Source: JBARKJ01 sp963698885 (GTDB taxonomy: Bacteria; Nitrospirota; JACRHJ01). Taken from it: a DNA stretch of 64,000 nucleotides. Both the position numbers and the translations under genes were made by a program. Shown here piece by piece: positions 37,761 through 47,575 of the stretch. Numbering within the stretch: position 1 is the first letter of the stretch; each line of letters starts with the position of its first letter. The notes below the pieces were generated by a model. That model ran no database searches. It saw only the letters and a list, made by a program, of their open reading frames with translations, and was not told the DNA's origin. The DNA lies in contig CAVOSJ010000003.1 of the NCBI GenBank assembly GCA_963698885.1, positions 248,001-312,000 on the forward strand, written 5' to 3'.

Positions 37761-39310
37761 CTCGGCTAACAGATAAGAGCAAGGTCTCTGCTCATGCACG
37801 GGCGTGGTGCGTAATGAGGGTTTTCAAGGGGCCATTTACTGTCGGGGATGTGGCCAGGCTCTCGGAGGCCAGCGTGGCTAATTCAAGGAAGTATATTGGT
37901 ACGTTATTAAGAGCGGGATATATAAGAGTCGTCGGCTCCAGAAGCAGTTCCCCAAAACAAGGAAGAGAAACTTTATACAGGCTAATTAAGAACACCGGAC
38001 CAAAAGCGCCTAATCAGCTCAAAGGTTCTATCCACGACCCTAATATTGAACCTCGGATAAAAACCGTAAAAAGACAAGATACCCGTAAAACAGTAGTTTC
38101 CCAGCCAAAACCCAGCAAGCCTGTGGGGGTAGTCACTTTGAGTATGGACGAGCTTCTCAGGCAAGACAACCTTGAGAACGAAAACCGTAAGCTCAAGCAG
38201 ATGACCGCGTTCGGCAGCATCGAGACGGCGGTCGGGGCGGTAGAGGCAAGGACTTATGACTTTCTGACCAAGCCGCTCGGCATCTCGCATATGCTGGCGC
38301 TTGCGGAGAAGGCCCTGGAGAGCGGGAAGCTGGCCTCGGAAAACGTGGTGCTAAAAGAGGAGTTCGCCCATGAACTCTCGCTCCCGATGCTTGTCGGGAA
38401 AAGCAAGGCGCTCATGGACTCGCTTGAACTCCTGAGGAAAGCCGCTCCGACTAAGGCGACGGTCTTGATAACAGGGGAGTCGGGCACAGGAAAAGAGCTG
38501 TTCGCCAAGACACTGCACCACCTCTCCCCCAGAAAAGGCGGTCCGTTCGTGGCGGTTAACTGCGCCGCAATCCCGAAGGACCTTATGGAGTCCGAGCTCT
38601 TCGGGCACGAAAAGGGCGCTTTTACCAGTGCCGAAACGAGGAGGATAGGCAAGTTCGAGCATGCCGACAAGGGTACGCTTTTCTTGGACGAGGTAGGAGA
38701 GATGGACCCGTCTCTTCAGGCAAAGCTCCTCCGGGCGCTCCAGGGCGAGATGATCGAGCGCTTGGGCGGTTCCGAACCCTTTTCAGTTGACGTAAGGGTC
38801 GCGGCGGCCAGCAACAGGGATTTAATAAAGGCCGTGCGGGACGGGATGTTCCGGGAAGACCTCTATTACCGGCTGAACGTGTTCCCAGTGCATATCCCGC
38901 CGCTTCGCGACAGGCGGGAAGACATACCTCTTCTAGCACGGCACTTCCTGGAGATATACCGGTCCGAGCTTAAAAAAGGGCCTCTTCATATTTCAGGCGA
39001 TGTGTCGGATGCGCTTTCGGGAATGGAGTGGAAAGGGAACGTGCGGGAGCTGGCAAACTGCATCGAGAGGGCTGTAATACTCGCCGACGGCGGCGAGATA
39101 GGATTGGAGCATCTGGACCGGATACCGGTAGAAGGAGAAGCGCCGGGCGGGCTCCGGCGGACGGCCTCGATTGCGGCAATGGCCGCCGAAATAGAGGCGA
39201 TAAAGTGGGCACTAGCATCCTGCGGGGGTAACAAAAGCCGGGCCTGTGAGCTTCTGAGCGTGAGCTACAAGACCCTCCTGACAAAGATAAAGAATTACGG
39301 GATTGGGTAA
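37757..39310 (+). CDS. Chimera: Mu-element helix-turn-helix protein fused to truncated sigma-54 activator (copy B)
   Basis: The 517-residue ORF is continuous. Residues 1 to about 148 are a winged-helix-like protein of Mu-type elements (GPFTVGDVARLSEASVANSR, TLYRLIKNTGPKAP). From residue 149 (ATG at 38201) it becomes a close paralog of the activator at 33011, entering at its residue 82, the switch end of the receiver domain. The phospho-acceptor half of the receiver is gone. The AAA+ domain keeps Walker A GESGTGKE and Walker B LFLDEVGEMD, but the sigma-54 loop reads GAFTSA. The Fis-type helix-turn-helix is intact. The junction is in frame with no stop, and the gene overlaps MuB by four bases. 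Confidence 0.88.
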   Translation: MTRLTDKSKVSAHARAWCVMRVFKGPFTVGDVARLSEASVANSRKYIGTLLRAGYIRVVGSRSSSPKQGRETLYRLIKNTGPKAPNQLKGSIHDPNIEPRIKTVKRQDTRKTVVSQPKPSKPVGVVTLSMDELLRQDNLENENRKLKQMTAFGSIETAVGAVEARTYDFLTKPLGISHMLALAEKALESGKLASENVVLKEEFAHELSLPMLVGKSKALMDSLELLRKAAPTKATVLITGESGTGKELFAKTLHHLSPRKGGPFVAVNCAAIPKDLMESELFGHEKGAFTSAETRRIGKFEHADKGTLFLDEVGEMDPSLQAKLLRALQGEMIERLGGSEPFSVDVRVAAASNRDLIKAVRDGMFREDLYYRLNVFPVHIPPLRDRREDIPLLARHFLEIYRSELKKGPLHISGDVSDALSGMEWKGNVRELANCIERAVILADGGEIGLEHLDRIPVEGEAPGGLRRTASIAAMAAEIEAIKWALASCGGNKSRACELLSVSYKTLLTKIKNYGIG

Positions 39311-39314
39311 AGAG

Positions 39315-39332
39315 TTACACAACACTGTGAAA
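39315..39332. promoter_or_regulatory. Candidate activator enhancer (UAS) of the pilin operon
   Basis: TTACACA, ACAC, TGTGAAA forms a dyad with one mismatch about 100 bases upstream of the -24/-12 promoter, the usual distance for sigma-54 activators. It is conserved with the site at 34371-34388. Confidence 0.55.
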
Positions 39333-39400
39333 CAAGATACATACTTCTTAAAAGAAATTAATTAACAAATCGGGAAAAACCCTATAGAATGACACCGCTT

Positions 39401-39428
39401 CCACTTTTATGGAAGTGGCATTTTTTTT
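39401..39428 (+). terminator. Hairpin and T-run overlapping the sigma-54 promoter
   Basis: CCACTT (39401-39406) pairs with AAGTGG (39413-39418), followed by CA and eight T. This has the form of an intrinsic terminator for the chimeric activator gene, and it overlaps the -24 element of the pilin promoter. Confidence 0.5.
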
Positions 39429-39430
39429 GC
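39416..39430 (+). promoter_or_regulatory. Sigma-54 (-24/-12) promoter of the minor pilin operon
   Basis: TGGCA at 39416-39420 and TTGC at 39427-39430 have the exact spacing of the TGGCAC-N5-TTGC consensus (GG and GC 12 bases apart). It lies about 28 bases upstream of the first pilin gene and behind two NtrC-family activator genes. Confidence 0.78.
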
Positions 39431-39457
39431 AGTTAGTATTGGCAGGAGGAAAACGGG

Positions 39458-40048
39458 ATGAAGTTTTTAAGGGATAAGCGGGGCTTTAGCCTGTTAGAGC
39501 TGATGGTGGTTCTGGCCATTACCGGGACACTGATAGCAATAGCCGTCCCGTCTTATTATTCCATGCTCCCCCACCTCCGTGTCAAAGGCGCGGCAAGGGA
39601 CGTCGCCGAGGCGCTACAGATTGCCCGGATGAAAGCAGTGGCCAACAATACTACATATATCGTGCAATTCAATGATCACAGCGATAGCCCCGGTCTCCCC
39701 GGCGGTTCTCCCGCGAATTACTTTTCGATGGGTCCCATAATCACCGGCTCTACTTTCACGCATGACCTGGATTCCAGCCATTACGGCTGGTCTGGGGTCG
39801 AGATATGGAACGATTGGGCGAATGCCCCGGAGGCCTTTACCAACGGTACTCTCGGCCCCTATACAGGCACAGTATTTTTTTATTCTGACGGCACCGCCTC
39901 AGTTGATAAAGACGGTATATTAGGCAACCAGGGCGCTATATATCTGCTGCCTTCCAATCACTCGGAATATTACCGGGTACTGGTGGACGAACTGACCGGA
40001 AAGGCGACAATCCAGTACCTTAGCGGAGCACAATGGGTGGATTCATGA
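39458..40048 (+). CDS. FimT/GspH-like type IV minor pilin
   Basis: The 196-residue prepilin has the class III signal KRGFSLLELMVVLAITG, with cleavage expected between G and F and the glutamate at position 5 of the mature form. The body resembles GspH/FimT (LRVKGAARDVAEALQIARMKAVANN). Such minor pilins prime assembly of type IV pili or pseudopili at the inner membrane. The ATG has GGCAGGAGG upstream. It is the first gene of an operon with PilV-, PilW- and PilX-like genes behind a sigma-54 promoter. Confidence 0.88.
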   Translation: MKFLRDKRGFSLLELMVVLAITGTLIAIAVPSYYSMLPHLRVKGAARDVAEALQIARMKAVANNTTYIVQFNDHSDSPGLPGGSPANYFSMGPIITGSTFTHDLDSSHYGWSGVEIWNDWANAPEAFTNGTLGPYTGTVFFYSDGTASVDKDGILGNQGAIYLLPSNHSEYYRVLVDELTGKATIQYLSGAQWVDS

Positions 40049-40431
40049 ACGGAACCGGAGAAAAAGGCTTCACTTTGGTGGAAGTGCTGGTTGCGTCGGC
40101 GATATTCACCTTCGGCATGCTGGCGGTCCTGGGGATGCTTATAACCGCGATGGGCGGGAACGCCCAGGGCAGGCAAATGACCGAGGCCACCAATCTTGCG
40201 GCTGCCAAAATAGAGGACCTAAAACAGACCCCCTATTCCCAGCTTGCATCCTTGAGCGATAGCACGACTGTAACTAACAACAGCGTGCACGATCCATTTA
40301 CCAGGACCTGGACCATTTACACCGGCGTCGAGTCGCCATTGAATGTAAAAAAGGCCGTCGTCACCACCTCTTGGACTGTAAAAGGACACCAGCACAGCGT
40401 GACGATTCAGACATTGATTCCGCCACAATAG
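40045..40431 (+). CDS. PilV-like type IV minor pilin
   Basis: The prepilin leader is short: GTGEKGFTLVEVLVASAIFTFG, with cleavage after the glycine. The rest (GRQMTEATNLAAAKIEDLKQ, VKKAVVTTSWTVKGHQHSVT) fits the PilV/GspI-like group. Two starts are possible, ATG 40033 (better spaced to GCGGAG) and ATG 40045, which overlaps the previous stop as ATGA; both share the frame. The product has about 128-132 residues. It is cotranscribed with the FimT-like gene. Confidence 0.85.
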   Translation: MNGTGEKGFTLVEVLVASAIFTFGMLAVLGMLITAMGGNAQGRQMTEATNLAAAKIEDLKQTPYSQLASLSDSTTVTNNSVHDPFTRTWTIYTGVESPLNVKKAVVTTSWTVKGHQHSVTIQTLIPPQ

Positions 40432-40453
40432 CGGCACCCTACAGAGGACGAGA

Positions 40454-43400
40454 ATGAAATACTCAGAGGGGCAGGTAAAAAGCGGGGGCTTCACTCTAAT
40501 TGAAGTTATGGTGGCCCTTGCCGTTTTTTCCATATTCGTGGTCGGGGTATACCAAGTATATACTAACGTGCACGACACATGGCAGGCGGAGGAGTTGAAG
40601 GCGTCTACCCAGCAGGCGGGGAGGGCTACGCTGGGCTATATGCAGCGCGACCTGATGATGGCCGGTTATCGTTCCAAGGCATACGATGCGCCCATTTATG
40701 GAAGCTCTTTAATAAAAGGCGCCGTAAATAAAATAGTGCTGGCAAACCAGAGTACCATATGCTTTGACAGGTTTATAGACGCCGTCAACGACAACCGGCT
40801 CGTTATGTATTCTTTCAGGCACGGCACTCTGATAAGAAACGTCTATACGCAATATAATGATACGACCAAGATGCCCGCGACATTGGACACGGCCAATTTC
40901 GTGCCGAACCAGGTCATATCGAGTAATATTTCGATGTTAAAGTTCCAGTATTCGAATAATGCCAATAAGCAATATACGGACGGCCAACTCCAAACCGGGT
41001 TCCTCATGTACCCGGCCACTGCCCCAGGCCCCCCGCCGCTTATCGCGAAAATACATGTAATAATAGTCCAGCAGTCCGAGAAAAAGGACCCAAGGACCAA
41101 TAAATATTATTACGTTACAAACGACATGTCGGTGTCGCCAGTGAATATGAGGACCACCGAGAGCGTAAACGATCAAACTGCGCCCGCGCCCCCGACAGGG
41201 CTGAACGTCGTCGATTCGCAGGCATGCTCAACCCTCAAGTGCGCGTGGAAGGCAAACACTGAATCGGATTTAGCCGGTTATAAACTCTATTGGACGAGGG
41301 ACGCGACCCTGGGCGCCTTTGAAATCCCGTCCCCGATAACGATCCCCCTGTCTGCCCTGCCGGACAAAACTCATCCCACTTATAACATAAACGGTCTTGT
41401 AATCACCCAAAAACACCCGGCAATTCCCGGGACGGTAAATACTTATTACGTTGCCGTAAGCGCCTATGACACTTCGGGGAATGAAGCCCTTTCCGGTTAT
41501 GTCTCCGGCAACCCGAACCCCAGCATAGCCGGCTCACCCGTCGCCGGCGCCGCCAATAACGATACGACCATCAACGTCCTTCCGCCTGCCGCCGGCCCGG
41601 CCAATTTCAAGGCCTATAATATTCTGGACGACCCGAGCGTCGGTCAGAACCAGGTAAAACTCACCTGGACCGCCAGCCCCGACGCCTCAACCGGATACAG
41701 GCTTTACAGGATAACAGGCACGTCCGGTTTCACTTATCCGATTTCCAGCAGTTATCTGATAGCGGATGAAACTAACCCCGGGTACGGCGATACTGCGCTT
41801 ACCAGCGGCGTCACAAGCTATACCGACAAAGACCCGGCCCTGGTGACATGCCAGGACTACACCTACGCGTTATGCTCCGTCAACTGCGACCCGACGCTGG
41901 TCCAGGACTATACCGCACCTCAGTTTTCCACGGTCGTGAAAGACCCGACAAATACCGTGGACACGACTGCTCCGGACATCACGGGTTCGAGACCGGGATG
42001 GAGGAGGATATTCATCAACCTGAAAAACCCCGTCAGGACCGCTTACGACGCGGACTTTTTATACACGATGATTTATTACAACGAGGGCAATACCTATCCC
42101 GTGATAGATACGAACCCCAATAGTCCGACTTACGGAAACCTGATATCAGGCAGTACTATCCCTAACTCCGACTGCGGCGTCCCCGGAAAATTCGTAACCT
42201 CGGGCACCGTCCCCACTGCAATATTTTCAGACCCGCTTATCCCCGCCAAGGACCCGCCTAATCTGGATAACGGCCAGAATTATACACTCCTTGCGGTAAG
42301 CCATTACAAATGCAGGGGCATCAAAACGGCCACGGACATCTCCCAGACGCTCACGGCGCTGTGCGGCGACGATAATGACTTCCCGGGCGCGCCCCCGATT
42401 AAGGACAGCGCCGGCAATTCTGCTCTGCCGACAGTGACCGGCGGCGGGTGCATATACAGTCCTTACGGCACCTCCGTGGAATATAAGATGCCAATCCAGC
42501 TCAACTGGACCTACAACCTGCAGAACCAGATTTACGACTACGCCGGTTTGTACATATACAAGAAGAACCACACTGATACGACCTGGACTTATCTGACGGG
42601 ACCGGTTTGGGCCGGGCCAGTTCTTGACGCCAACGTCGTGGACGGCAACCAGTACGACTACATGTTCAAGCTGGCAGACTGCGCGTATGTCAACGCCAGC
42701 CCGGCAGCGCAGGCGACGGCCTGCGGTCCTTCTATCCCTTCAGCCGGTCCTCCGACTTACGGATATGCATGCGACATTACAGCGGACGCGGACGCCGTGG
42801 TCCTCTACGGGCTCGCGACGGGCGACCTGCAAGAGCAGACCGGCGGCGTGGTGAATACTTTCGGGACCGCTACGTCCATCAACGGCTCTTATTACCATAA
42901 CGCCGTAAAGTTCAATATAGACAATACGGCTAACTGCGACCTGTCCATAACCTCGCTCGACAACATAACCTGGGACAACCCGGCCGCGTATCTCAAAAGC
43001 GTTACCATAGGTCCGTCCGCCGGCACTACGACGTCCTATTACAAGTCCCTGAGCCTTGGCGCCTCCACGTTGCAGAGCGACGGGCTGCACATGACCGCAA
43101 CCGTAAACAACTTAAACGTGGCCGTTAAGGACCACGGCGTGCCCACGGTGCCGTCGATACCCATACCTGTAACCCTCGAATTTGTAACCGGGGCCGGGGG
43201 AGTGGACCAGACCGTGGACATGAGGGCGTCAACCATTACCCTGAACGCCGAATATAACAACGGCTCCACGACTGAAACGACCTGCGCCCGGAACGGTTCC
43301 ATCTTCATAAACCTGGGGCCGAGCATGATAGGCGTGGACCAGGACCAGCCCTCAAATCCCACTTTCTCGTATGACGTTCCAGGCGTCAGCGGCACAAATA

Positions 43401-44835
43401 CCGCGCCGAATTTCGTAGTGCCCGGCGGCGTCAAGGTAAACGTGTCGGGCTCGGCGCTCTCTAATACTTTCCGGAGCAGCGTGAGCATCCCCATGAGTTC
43501 CGTAAACCTGTATTACAAGACGACCGACCAGGGGACTGCCAACCCGCCGGCCCCGACCGGTCCGACGGATCCTTCCTGGACCTGTCTTCCGATGATGCTC
43601 GGTTCCGGTTCGAACCTTTACACCCTCTTTAACGGGACGGACAACAGGATGCCGATTTCGACAGGCGACAGGATATGGTACTACATAGTGGCGAAAGATG
43701 CGGACGGGAATTTCGACCGTGCGCCCGAGGCGGAAAACGGCTACTTTACTTACGACCAGAAGTCTCCCAGCATCTGCGATGAAACGCCCAGCGCCCCGGT
43801 TATTACCAACCCTGAGCCGTACTTTGACCGGCAGCAGCGTCACTTTGACGTGGACGCTCCCCGGAGGCGGTTCCACCGGGACATATCTCGACGGGAGCAC
43901 CATAGGCGCCACGCAACCGGACCCGATAACCTACCAGGTCTTGAAAAAGATCGGGTCGAACCCTTTGTTTCCGTCGCGAACGGCCTCACGACCCGGACCT
44001 GGACGGACCCGTCGGTGACCCAGTCCTGCCAATATGAGGTAGTGGCAAAGAACTCATGCTCCAGCCCCGGCCCCAACATCAGCCCCAATTCCAATCTGGC
44101 CGTCATCTGCGTCGGCGCGGGAGTGACGAGGGTCGATCTGGCTCCGTCGTCCGTCATTCTAACCTCTAACTGGAGTACCAACACCGGGAATAAGGTCCCT
44201 GTCAGTTTCGATGTGTTTAAATGCAGCAGGGCCGGTAATGGCATATTCGGAGAGACCATTACCGTGACGGTAAAGTCAACCATCAGCGGCGCAAGCCAGG
44301 ATATAACACTCAAGGAAAATGCGGATACAGGCACGTTCTACTACATGCCTTCGGGGACGATAATACCCATGCAGATAACCTCGCAGGGTTCAACTGGTTC
44401 AGGAAACCAGGTCGCGACGCTGAAGACAAATCTGACCGATACAGTAACTTTTACGGACGACAATACGGGGACCGCCTCGACGCTCACGGTGACTACGGAC
44501 CCGGCCTGCAACACGCCAGCCCAGGTAACCGGCGTCGTGCATCCGGTACCAGCGGGAACGGGTCCAACACGGAGCAGGTAATAAACTGGTCAGCCGTTAC
44601 CAAGAACACCGACGGCTCGACCATCAACGACCTCAGCAACTATTATATTTACGTACAGATGCCCAGCCAGCAGCCTGCACAGATAGGGTCGGTCAGTTCA
44701 GCGACGTTGACTTACAGCATTTCTAACGGGAAAAACAACAACAGCCCGTACCCTGCCGGCTCCAAGGTCCTGATACAAGCGGTGGACAGCGCGGGGAACA
44801 AGAGCGCGCAATCCACGGCTGTAGCCTTCAATTAA
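40454..44835 (+). CDS. Giant PilW-like minor pilin with fibronectin-like extracellular modules (apparent frameshifts)
   Basis: The N-terminus is a prepilin (GGFTLIEVMVALAVFSIFVV) with PilW-like sequence over about 230 residues. It is then extended by a very long exported region with fibronectin-type-III-like modules, seen as APAPPTGLNVVDSQACSTL, KCAWKANTESDLAGYKLYW and GQNQVKLTWTASPDASTGYR, and by paired cysteines. Frame breaks at about 43818 and 43960 cancel each other. A third at about 44540 takes the frame to a stop at 44835, and the last part (SYSISNGKNNNS-like) is duplicated at 51440. About 1460 residues result, far larger than a normal PilW, so it probably forms an adhesive pilus-tip module. 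Confidence 0.8.
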
Positions 44836-46185
44836 GAGGATGGTCAAAATGCCAAAAAATAAAGGGTGGTTAAAGGACGATAAAGGCATGGCTCTCATTA
44901 CCGTGCTCCTTATCCTTGTCCTTTTGACGACATTGGGCATGTACTCCATCTGGACATCGAATTCGGAGACTGCGCTCGGCGGGAACGAGCGGCTCAATAA
45001 GACGGCCTATTACATCGCCGAAGCGGGGCTTAACGAGACTTTGGCAAGGTTCAGCCAGATTTCGGGCATGCCGGATTATATTTCGGGTACCCAAAAATAC
45101 ATGATCGGCACCTGCGGCAACAACTACCCTGCCAACCATTCCATTCATTGGGCGTATAAAGGGCTGATAAGCGGGAAAAAGGGGTTTGGCAACTACAGCA
45201 CGTACATCTATCCCACTTTTGAAGATACCTACAACGGCGTCTTTCACAACTATACCAATTCCGCGTCGTGGCATCCTTCACCGCACAACTGGCTTGTGCT
45301 GTACAACACGGACTTCCAATATCCCGACTCCCTGGTCCAAGGCGGCTACAAGGCGTCTATAGGTTTCCCTGTTTATCATGTGATATCGAAAGGTTGGATA
45401 AAGGACAAGACCGGAAAAATAATAAGCACCGCCACGATAAGCGCGGACGTAACCTGTAACAGCATAGACGTTCAGGCCCCGGGCGGCGTCTATGGCGGAA
45501 ACACTGTTAGCTGGAACGGGAGTTCCGAGTTTGATGCGCCAGGGGACCTCGCACTCGTCGCCGGGACTTCCCAGAGTGTGGCCGGCTTCCCCGGTACGGG
45601 GTCAGCGGAGAACAACACCATGGAAAATATGAGCTCCTTTCTGGGCTTCGGCCTCTACCAACTCCGGGGTATGGCCACGTATAAAACGGTCGGTACCACC
45701 ACCCCGCCGACCACGGCCTGGGGGACTGCGGCAAGTCCTTCCATCCTGTTCATAGACAATGCCTGCAAATACTCCGGGACCCCCGCCCAAGCAGGGGGGG
45801 TAACGTTTACGGGCGGCACCGGTTACGGGCTAATGATAGTAACCGGAGACTTAACTTTGCATGGCAATTTTACGTGGAATGGCCTTGTATATGTTATGGG
45901 CAACGTTCCCAAGAGCAACGGCACCAACAATGTTAACGGCGCCATGATGGTACAGGGGACCTCTGATTACACCGGGAACGTTACCGTCACCCTCAACCGT
46001 CAAATCCTGGAGCAAATTTCCCGGCACGGGTTCAACAATAAGATGATAGTCTGGAGAGACGAGCGGCAATAACCCGCCCCCTCTTTCATAACGCCCCCCT
46101 GCCCCCATAATCAACATTCCTCGCGTCATAGCAGGCAGGGGAGGGCGCCATGCCCTTTTCCCCTTGATAGCTCCGCGTCCCTATG
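44551..46185 (+). repeat. Segmental duplication, copy 1 (pilW 3' end, pilX, tail)
   Basis: The segment from AGCGGGAACGG at 44551 to CCCTATG at 46185 recurs at 51440-53016. The pilW end and the start of pilX are nearly identical, pilX diverges in its middle, and the noncoding tail is again very similar except for an insertion of about 45 bases in copy 1. At 46184 the similarity stops exactly where a dispersed repeat begins. Confidence 0.85.
44849..46072 (+). CDS. PilX-like minor pilin, copy 1
   Basis: The protein of about 407 residues has a hydrophobic N-terminal helix of PilX type (DKGMALITVLLILVLLTTLG) and the typical following segment (SETALGGNERLNKTAYYIAEAGLNE). The rest is a beta-rich domain with polysaccharide-lyase-like turns (TGDLTLHGNFTWNGLVYVMG). 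The ATG at 44849 is preferred over 44840 because AAGAGG directly abuts the first one. PilX-type pilins work with PilV, PilW and FimT in the pilus-tip priming complex. The gene is the last of the pilin operon and has a paralog at 51738. Confidence 0.85.
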   Translation: MPKNKGWLKDDKGMALITVLLILVLLTTLGMYSIWTSNSETALGGNERLNKTAYYIAEAGLNETLARFSQISGMPDYISGTQKYMIGTCGNNYPANHSIHWAYKGLISGKKGFGNYSTYIYPTFEDTYNGVFHNYTNSASWHPSPHNWLVLYNTDFQYPDSLVQGGYKASIGFPVYHVISKGWIKDKTGKIISTATISADVTCNSIDVQAPGGVYGGNTVSWNGSSEFDAPGDLALVAGTSQSVAGFPGTGSAENNTMENMSSFLGFGLYQLRGMATYKTVGTTTPPTTAWGTAASPSILFIDNACKYSGTPAQAGGVTFTGGTGYGLMIVTGDLTLHGNFTWNGLVYVMGNVPKSNGTNNVNGAMMVQGTSDYTGNVTVTLNRQILEQISRHGFNNKMIVWRDERQ

Positions 46186-46255
46186 TAGCGGCGCGAGATA
46201 ACTTTACAAAAAAACGCGATAACTCGCTCTCTTATTAAATTTCACGGCGTGAAAT
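46184..46255. repeat. Dispersed repeat B, copy 1
   Basis: The repeat begins with TGTAGCGGCGCGAGATAACTTT-like sequence, has a second GATAACTCGCTCTC block and a hairpin ATTTCAC-GGC-GTGAAAT. Related copies lie at 49220-49310 and 50983-51073. It starts exactly at the end of the duplicated pilX tail. Confidence 0.7.
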
Positions 46256-46275
46256 TTCATTTCACGAAAGCAGGG

Positions 46276-46404
46276 TGTTGATCGGCGTGCAATTTTGATC
46301 CGCCATCGGCATCCTGTTTGACCCAGGGGTAATTTAAATTATCTTAATCAATAATAGAATGTTATGACCTCAGAAGGCGGGTCAATATTGGACGCCGATC
46401 GACA
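46276..46404. mobile_element. Short IS21-end-like element (MITE-like), copy 1
   Basis: The 129-bp element is bounded by TGTTGATCGGCG and CGCCGATCGACA. Inside lies a second left-end block (ATCGGCATCCTGTTTGACCC) and, near the right end, GGGTCAATATTGGACGCCGAT. It has no ORF. Multiple repeats at the ends and TG/CA termini resemble IS21-family ends. Confidence 0.7.
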
Positions 46405-46476
46405 GCTTTGATAGCCGAGTTTCCCGCAAAAGACATAAAATTGACTTAATGAAGTTTAAACCTTTAAATTTAAATT

Positions 46477-47330
46477 ATGAAAAAAATTACTTTAAATAAC
46501 GGTGTTGAAATGCCGATTCTTGGATTTGGTGTTTTCCAAGTGACTGATCTGGAAGAATGCGAGAGAAGCGTGGTTGATGCGATCGAGGTAGGTTATCGCC
46601 TGATTGACACGGCCGCTTCCTATATGAACGAAGAAGCTGTAGGTAGAGGCATTAAAAAAAAAGCGGTATACCAAGAGAAGAACTGTTTATTACCACCAAA
46701 CTTTGGATACAGGATGCAAGTTATGAAGGCGCAAAGAGAGCTTTTGAGAACTCCATAAAAAGATTAGGGTTAGATTATTTAGACTTGTATCTCATCCATC
46801 AGCCTTATGGAGATGTCTATGGCGCTTGGAGGGCGATGGAAGAGGTATACCGGGAAGGTAAAATTAAAGCGATTGGAGTAAGCAATTTTCAACCAGACAG
46901 GATTATAGATTTGATTCTGCATGACAAAGTTGTTCCGGCGGTTAACCAAATTGAAACCAATCCGTTTAATCAGCAAATAGAACCGCAAAAATTCTTACAG
47001 GAGAATACGGTTCAGATTGAAGCTTGGGCGCCGTTTGCTGAAGGCAGGAATAACATTTTTCAGAATGAAGTATTGACCTCCATTGCGGCCAAACATAACA
47101 AATTCGTAGCTCAGGTCATTCTTCGTTGGCTGATCCAAAGAGGTGTGGTGGCTCTTTCGAAATCTGTCCAAAAGGAACGGATCGCTGAAAACTTCAATAT
47201 CTCCGACTTTGAATTGAGCCAAGAAGATATGGAAGCAATTAAGACGCTGGATACTAAAACCAGTAGTTTCTTCGATCACCGTGATCCAGAAATGATAAGG
47301 ATGCTAAGCAGCCGGAAGCTGGATATCTGA
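46477..47330 (+). CDS. Aldo/keto reductase (apparent frameshift)
   Basis: The NADPH-dependent oxidoreductase has catalytic residues visible as D and Y in IDTAASY, K in TTKLW (shifted frame) and H in YLIHQPYG. Further family blocks are KAIGVSNFQPDRI, PAVNQIETNPF and VALSKSVQKERI. The frame is lost in an A9 tract near 46653-46661 and regained by 46785. The restored gene encodes about 284 residues, like 2,5-diketogluconate-reductase relatives. Base composition is clearly AT-richer than the core genome, so it was probably acquired. A terminator hairpin follows at 47390. Confidence 0.85.
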
Positions 47331-47389
47331 TCCTGTCATAGCTAAGTGAGTTCTAAATTCTCCACGAAGTAAGGCAGTGAAGAACGAAC

Positions 47390-47412
47390 AAAGGCCAAAG
47401 CCTTTTTATTAT
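47390..47412 (+). terminator. Intrinsic terminator behind the aldo/keto reductase
   Basis: AAAGGC (47390-47395), loop CAAA and GCCTTT (47400-47405) are followed by a T-rich stretch. Confidence 0.6.
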
Positions 47413-47575
47413 TGGTCTCACTTCAAAGATCCCACTCCTGTTTACGGCTGTTAAGCTACTCTTTTTCTCCGCCAGGTCGTATAAGCTTATTCTTGCTTTA
47501 GTTTTTCCATCAGTATATTATTCCAAAATCACATTTTATTGACCTCCCGGCCAGGGAAAATTAAAAGAGGTTCGA

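Noticed and set aside
37757..38200. Helix-turn-helix part considered as a CRISPR-associated or Tn7-type target selector
   Set aside because: Nothing supports it: no Cas genes or TnsA/TniQ-like protein, and the sequence fits proteins that follow MuB in Mu-like elements.
34367..39400. Two-copy activator arrangement considered as an assembly artefact
   Set aside because: The copies differ at many codons and are followed by different sequence, so a simple assembly duplication does not explain them.
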